From the NCBI RefSeq assembly GCF_036227605.1, contig NZ_CP109487.1, forward strand, positions 7,191,501-7,255,500: DNA of 64,000 nucleotides. Direction: 5' to 3'. Of the stretch, positions 63,942-64,000 are shown piece after piece (position 1 is the first letter of the stretch; every line of letters starts with the position of its first letter). Source of the DNA: Streptomyces sp. NBC_01439 (GTDB lineage: Bacteria; Actinomycetota; Actinomycetes; Streptomycetales; Streptomycetaceae). Made by a program: the position numbers and the translations under genes. The notes below the pieces were generated by a model. That model did no database searches and had not been told where the DNA came from. It saw only the letters and a program-made list of their open reading frames with translations.

Positions 63942-64000
63942 GTGCCCGGTTTTACGCATCTGCACACCGTTTCGGGGTTCTCCGTGCGCTACGGAGGCGC
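63942..64000 (+). CDS. dnaE2: Error-prone DNA polymerase DnaE2 (5' end only)
   Basis: The first ~20 codons, GTG start preceded by AGGAGG (63930-63935). The start PGFTHLHTVSGFSVRYGG is the PHP-domain beginning of the DnaE polymerase alpha family, in the form used by actinobacterial DnaE2/ImuC. The gene continues beyond the window. The call rests on a short segment. Confidence 0.75.
   Translation, partial: MPGFTHLHTVSGFSVRYGG

Overview
The window is chromosomal DNA of a Streptomyces (or very close Streptomycetaceae) strain. The evidence is very high G+C with strong third-position G/C bias, frequent GTG/TTG starts behind purine-rich Shine-Dalgarno sites, SepF and Rpf/LysM proteins, streptogrisin-type proteases and typical Streptomyces intergenic hairpins. 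The gene order recN - pyrG - ald - parA-like - scpA - scpB - rluB - tyrA - cmk - der - sepF - dnaE2 fits a conserved Streptomyces core segment; this is recalled, not searched. No rRNA, convincing tRNA, CRISPR array, IS element or prophage is visible.

Layout. 0.3-11.4 kb: recN, a GT4 glycosyltransferase, then on the minus strand a PucR-type regulator, a BBE-type FAD oxidase and a GH15 glucoamylase/trehalase-like enzyme, followed by pyrG and a NUDIX ADP-ribose hydrolase. 11.5-20.4 kb: an NTPase/TPR protein, ald, then a chromosome-organisation operon (ParA-like ATPase, small RHH-like protein, ScpA, ScpB, RluB). 20.5-25.4 kb: an operon of nicotinamide riboside transporter (PnuC), NadR-like NMN adenylyltransferase/kinase, NrtR regulator, ADP-ribosylglycohydrolase and a nucleotidyltransferase, behind a palindrome that looks like an NrtR box; a second nucleotidyltransferase converges on its end. 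25.4-31.2 kb: Rieske lipoprotein, DUF952, YidB-like, tyrA, cmk, plsC-like, der. 31.2-45.4 kb: small Streptomyces proteins, an Rpf/LysM muralytic protein, a WYL regulator, PAP2 and mannosyltransferase-like membrane proteins, an MFS exporter, a glutaryl-CoA-type dehydrogenase, a SepF paralogue, a Cys-rich DUF5685 protein, a DUF1684 protein and a secreted S1 protease.

45.5-55.7 kb is the most interesting part. It holds a complete FxSxx-COOH (FXS) cyclophane RiPP-type locus on the minus strand: precursor fxsA ending F-N-S-A-L-COOH, radical SAM/SPASM maturase fxsB with an inactivated metallohydrolase-like extension, an AAC(3)-fold acetyltransferase, TIR-like fxsC, and a 1329-residue fxsT with ParA, TIR, NB-ARC and TPR parts. 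It runs into a DUF4231/SLATT membrane protein, which faces a stand-alone SLOG-like protein on the other strand. TIR, STAND ATPase, SLOG and SLATT modules are hallmarks of nucleotide-signalled conflict systems, so a peptide-triggered, TIR/SLOG/SLATT immune or signalling system is a reasonable but unproven hypothesis.

55.9-64 kb: a small membrane protein, an alpha/beta hydrolase, a TetR repressor divergent from an NCS1 permease and amidohydrolase pair (with a clear palindromic operator between them), a small membrane protein, an SMC/RecF-like ATPase, a ~0.8 kb gene-free region of nested inverted repeats, and the first ~20 codons of dnaE2.
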